Assembly (NCBI GenBank): GCA_019912395.1
Contig: JAIOIH010000028.1
Location: 1 to 64,000 of the forward strand
Length of the DNA: 64,000 nt
DNA from: Flavobacteriales bacterium
GTDB taxonomy: Bacteria; Bacteroidota; Bacteroidia; Flavobacteriales_F; PHOS-HE28
Reading direction: 5' to 3'
The notes under the pieces are model-generated. The model made no database searches. It saw nothing but the letters and a program-made list of their open reading frames with translations, and was not told the DNA's origin. The first letter of the stretch is position 1. Each line of letters begins with the position of its first letter. The position numbers and the translations under genes were made by a program. Positions 62,808-64,000 of the stretch are shown one piece after another.

Positions 62808-63479
62808 CTATTTGAAGTGGACCAAGACTTCGTCCAAAGGCTTGCGGGATAGTGCCGGAACACGGCATTCCTTCGCAGGAAACCCCATGGGGATCAGGAG
62901 GAAAGGTCGTTCGTTGGCCGGGCGGTCCAGCAGTGTCGATAAAAAATTCATCGGGCTGGGCGTATGGGTCAGCGTGGCCAGTCCGGCGTGGTGGGCGGCG
63001 GCCAACAGCATTCCGGTCGCTATGCCCACGCTTTCGGTGACGTAGTAGTTCTGGTGCTTGTGCCCATCAGGTTCCAGCTCATAGGCTCGCTTGAACACCA
63101 CCACCAACCAGGGTGCATCCTCCAGGAACGGCTTGTGCGGGTCCGTTCTGAACACGGCCAGGTCCCGCAACCATTCGTCGCTCATCCGGCTTGCATAATT
63201 GATGCGTTCCTCTTTCTCGGCCGCTTCACGAATGCGACGTTTCAGCTTCGGATCACCCACTGCGCAAAAGGTCCATGGTTGCTTGTGCGCGCCACTGGGG
63301 GCGGTGCTTGCCGCCCGCACCACCTCGGCGATCACTGCGAAGGGCACCGGCTCCGGGCTGAACTCGCGCACCGAGCGCCTACGCTCCAGTTCCGCGTGGA
63401 ACCCCACGGCGCGTTCCAACATTTCCGAAGTGCCGTAGCGCGTGAATTCCAGTGGTATCCGGTCCATTTTGTTCTCCAT
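62808..63479 (-). CDS. Nitroreductase-fold flavoprotein resembling iodotyrosine deiodinase
   Basis: 223 aa FMN-dependent protein. [13 protein letters not shown] (FMN phosphate site), [13 protein letters not shown] and [20 protein letters not shown] closely follow iodotyrosine deiodinase. The zwitterion-binding triad of that family appears present: Glu and Tyr in [18 protein letters not shown] and Lys in [13 protein letters not shown]. So it could dehalogenate halotyrosines reductively; alternatively a general nitroreductase. Divergent from purN, and inserted between purN and acpP. Confidence 0.8.
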   Translation of the reverse strand: MENKMDRIPLEFTRYGTSEMLERAVGFHAELERRRSVREFSPEPVPFAVIAEVVRAASTAPSGAHKQPWTFCAVGDPKLKRRIREAAEKEERINYASRMSDEWLRDLAVFRTDPHKPFLEDAPWLVVVFKRAYELEPDGHKHQNYYVTESVGIATGMLLAAAHHAGLATLTHTPSPMNFLSTLLDRPANERPFLLIPMGFPAKECRVPALSRKPLDEVLVHFK

Positions 63480-63506
63480 AAGGGGCTAAGGTCGCAACTT
63501 CGCGCC

Positions 63507-64000
63507 ATGATCCGCATCGCCATCCTCGCTTCCGGCTCCGGCACCAACGCACAACGCCTGATGGAGCACTTTCGCATGCATCCCGCAGCGGAGGTTGCCC
63601 TGGTGGGCTGTGACCGGCCCCGTGCTGGCGTGGTGCAGCGTGCGTGGGACATGGATGTGCCGTGCTATTTGTTCAAGGGCAGCGACTTGTCGGACGGTAC
63701 GGTGCAACGTGAACTGGAGGGCGCGAACATCGATCTGGTGGTGCTGGCGGGTTTCATGCGCTTGCTTCCACCGGATTTCGTGCATGCCTGGCCGGAACGC
63801 ATCCTGAACATCCATCCGTCCCTGTTGCCGAAATTCGGCGGCAAGGGCATGTACGGCGATCGGGTACACAACGCGGTGCTGGAGGCCGGCGAGAAGGAGA
63901 GCGGCATCACCATCCACTTGGTGAACGAGCGATATGACGAAGGCCGGGTGCTGGAGCAAGTGAAGTGCGTGGTACTGCCCGACGATGATGCAGCGGCGTT
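63507..64000 (+). CDS. purN: Phosphoribosylglycinamide formyltransferase, 5' part only
   Basis: Open to the window edge. N-terminus MIRIAILASGSGTNAQRLME (GAR-binding), VVLAGFMRLLPPDFVHAWPE, catalytic-region ILNIHPSLLPKFGGKGMYGD and ESGITIHLVNERYDEGRVLE. Transfers formyl from 10-formyl-THF to GAR in purine synthesis. The last residues are outside the window. Confidence 0.95.
   Translation, partial: MIRIAILASGSGTNAQRLMEHFRMHPAAEVALVGCDRPRAGVVQRAWDMDVPCYLFKGSDLSDGTVQRELEGANIDLVVLAGFMRLLPPDFVHAWPERILNIHPSLLPKFGGKGMYGDRVHNAVLEAGEKESGITIHLVNERYDEGRVLEQVKCVVLPDDDAAA

Noticed and set aside
1-64000. tRNA, rRNA, integrase, transposase or phage genes
   Set aside because: None recognised on either strand. 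The accessory character comes from secreted-protein genes and short repeats, not from a recognisable mobile element.

Overview
The window reads as a chromosomal segment of a GC-rich (roughly 60%) member of the Bacteroidota, most likely Flavobacteriales. The evidence is lineage-typical. Several secreted proteins carry type IX secretion system (T9SS) C-terminal sorting domains. PKD, GEVED, SprB-like and FISUMP domains are present. The gene orders acpP-fabF-rnc-IPExxxVDY-pyk and DUF4175-ATPase-ybeY are those of the phylum. Promoters of the TTG-N19-TAnnTTTG type occur, with a good example before prs. I see no rRNA, tRNA, CRISPR array, phage or insertion-sequence transposase. The genus assignment is an inference and I do not name one.

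Layout. 1-5334: a giant secreted M43 metalloprotease whose C-terminus lies outside the window. 5710-5842: the stranded tail of a T9SS protein. 5873-12051: a large orphan NtrY-like histidine kinase, an enoyl-CoA hydratase and a polysaccharide flippase. 12087-16359: ybeY, an RsbW-like ATPase and a DUF4175 coiled-coil membrane protein. 16791-21744: an aldehyde dehydrogenase and a zinc-ribbon/cyclase/AAA/TPR protein. 21718-26128: a four-gene operon with an ADC-like protein, a sorbitol-dehydrogenase-type small subunit, a GMC oxidoreductase with an Fe-S-type cysteine motif, and a VioB-type ferritin-like protein. 26609-32020: housekeeping genes (rnr, prs, rplY, pth, ferritin). 32238-35530: a YfiR / TPR / HAMP-SpoIIE signalling operon. 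35584-36420: a tandem universal stress protein.

36630-44122 is an accessory block. It holds an ECF sigma factor, a one-TM/barrel-like hybrid protein and two PKD-T9SS proteins, bracketed by two ssb paralogues that share an upstream array of 10-bp phased repeats. 44548-48762: FISUMP, Tat+T9SS intradiol dioxygenase and frameshifted T9SS proteins, plus an AraC regulator. 48851-55723: a Cys/Met-metabolism PLP enzyme, cvpA, a small conserved protein, a lipoprotein, a cyclophilin, pheS, a geranylgeranyl-reductase-like enzyme and a methyltransferase. 55856-58468: a large T9SS protein. 58472-64000: pyk, IPExxxVDY, rnc, fabF, acpP, an iodotyrosine-deiodinase-like nitroreductase and the start of purN.

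The best candidates for something undescribed are four. (1) The four-gene GMC/ferritin-like operon, which lacks both the Tat signal and the cytochrome c of known FAD-dependent sugar dehydrogenases. (2) The YfiR-TPR-HAMP-PP2C operon. (3) The 10-bp phased repeats shared by both ssb promoters. (4) Short dispersed repeat arrays at gene ends, one of which sits in frame inside a reductase gene.
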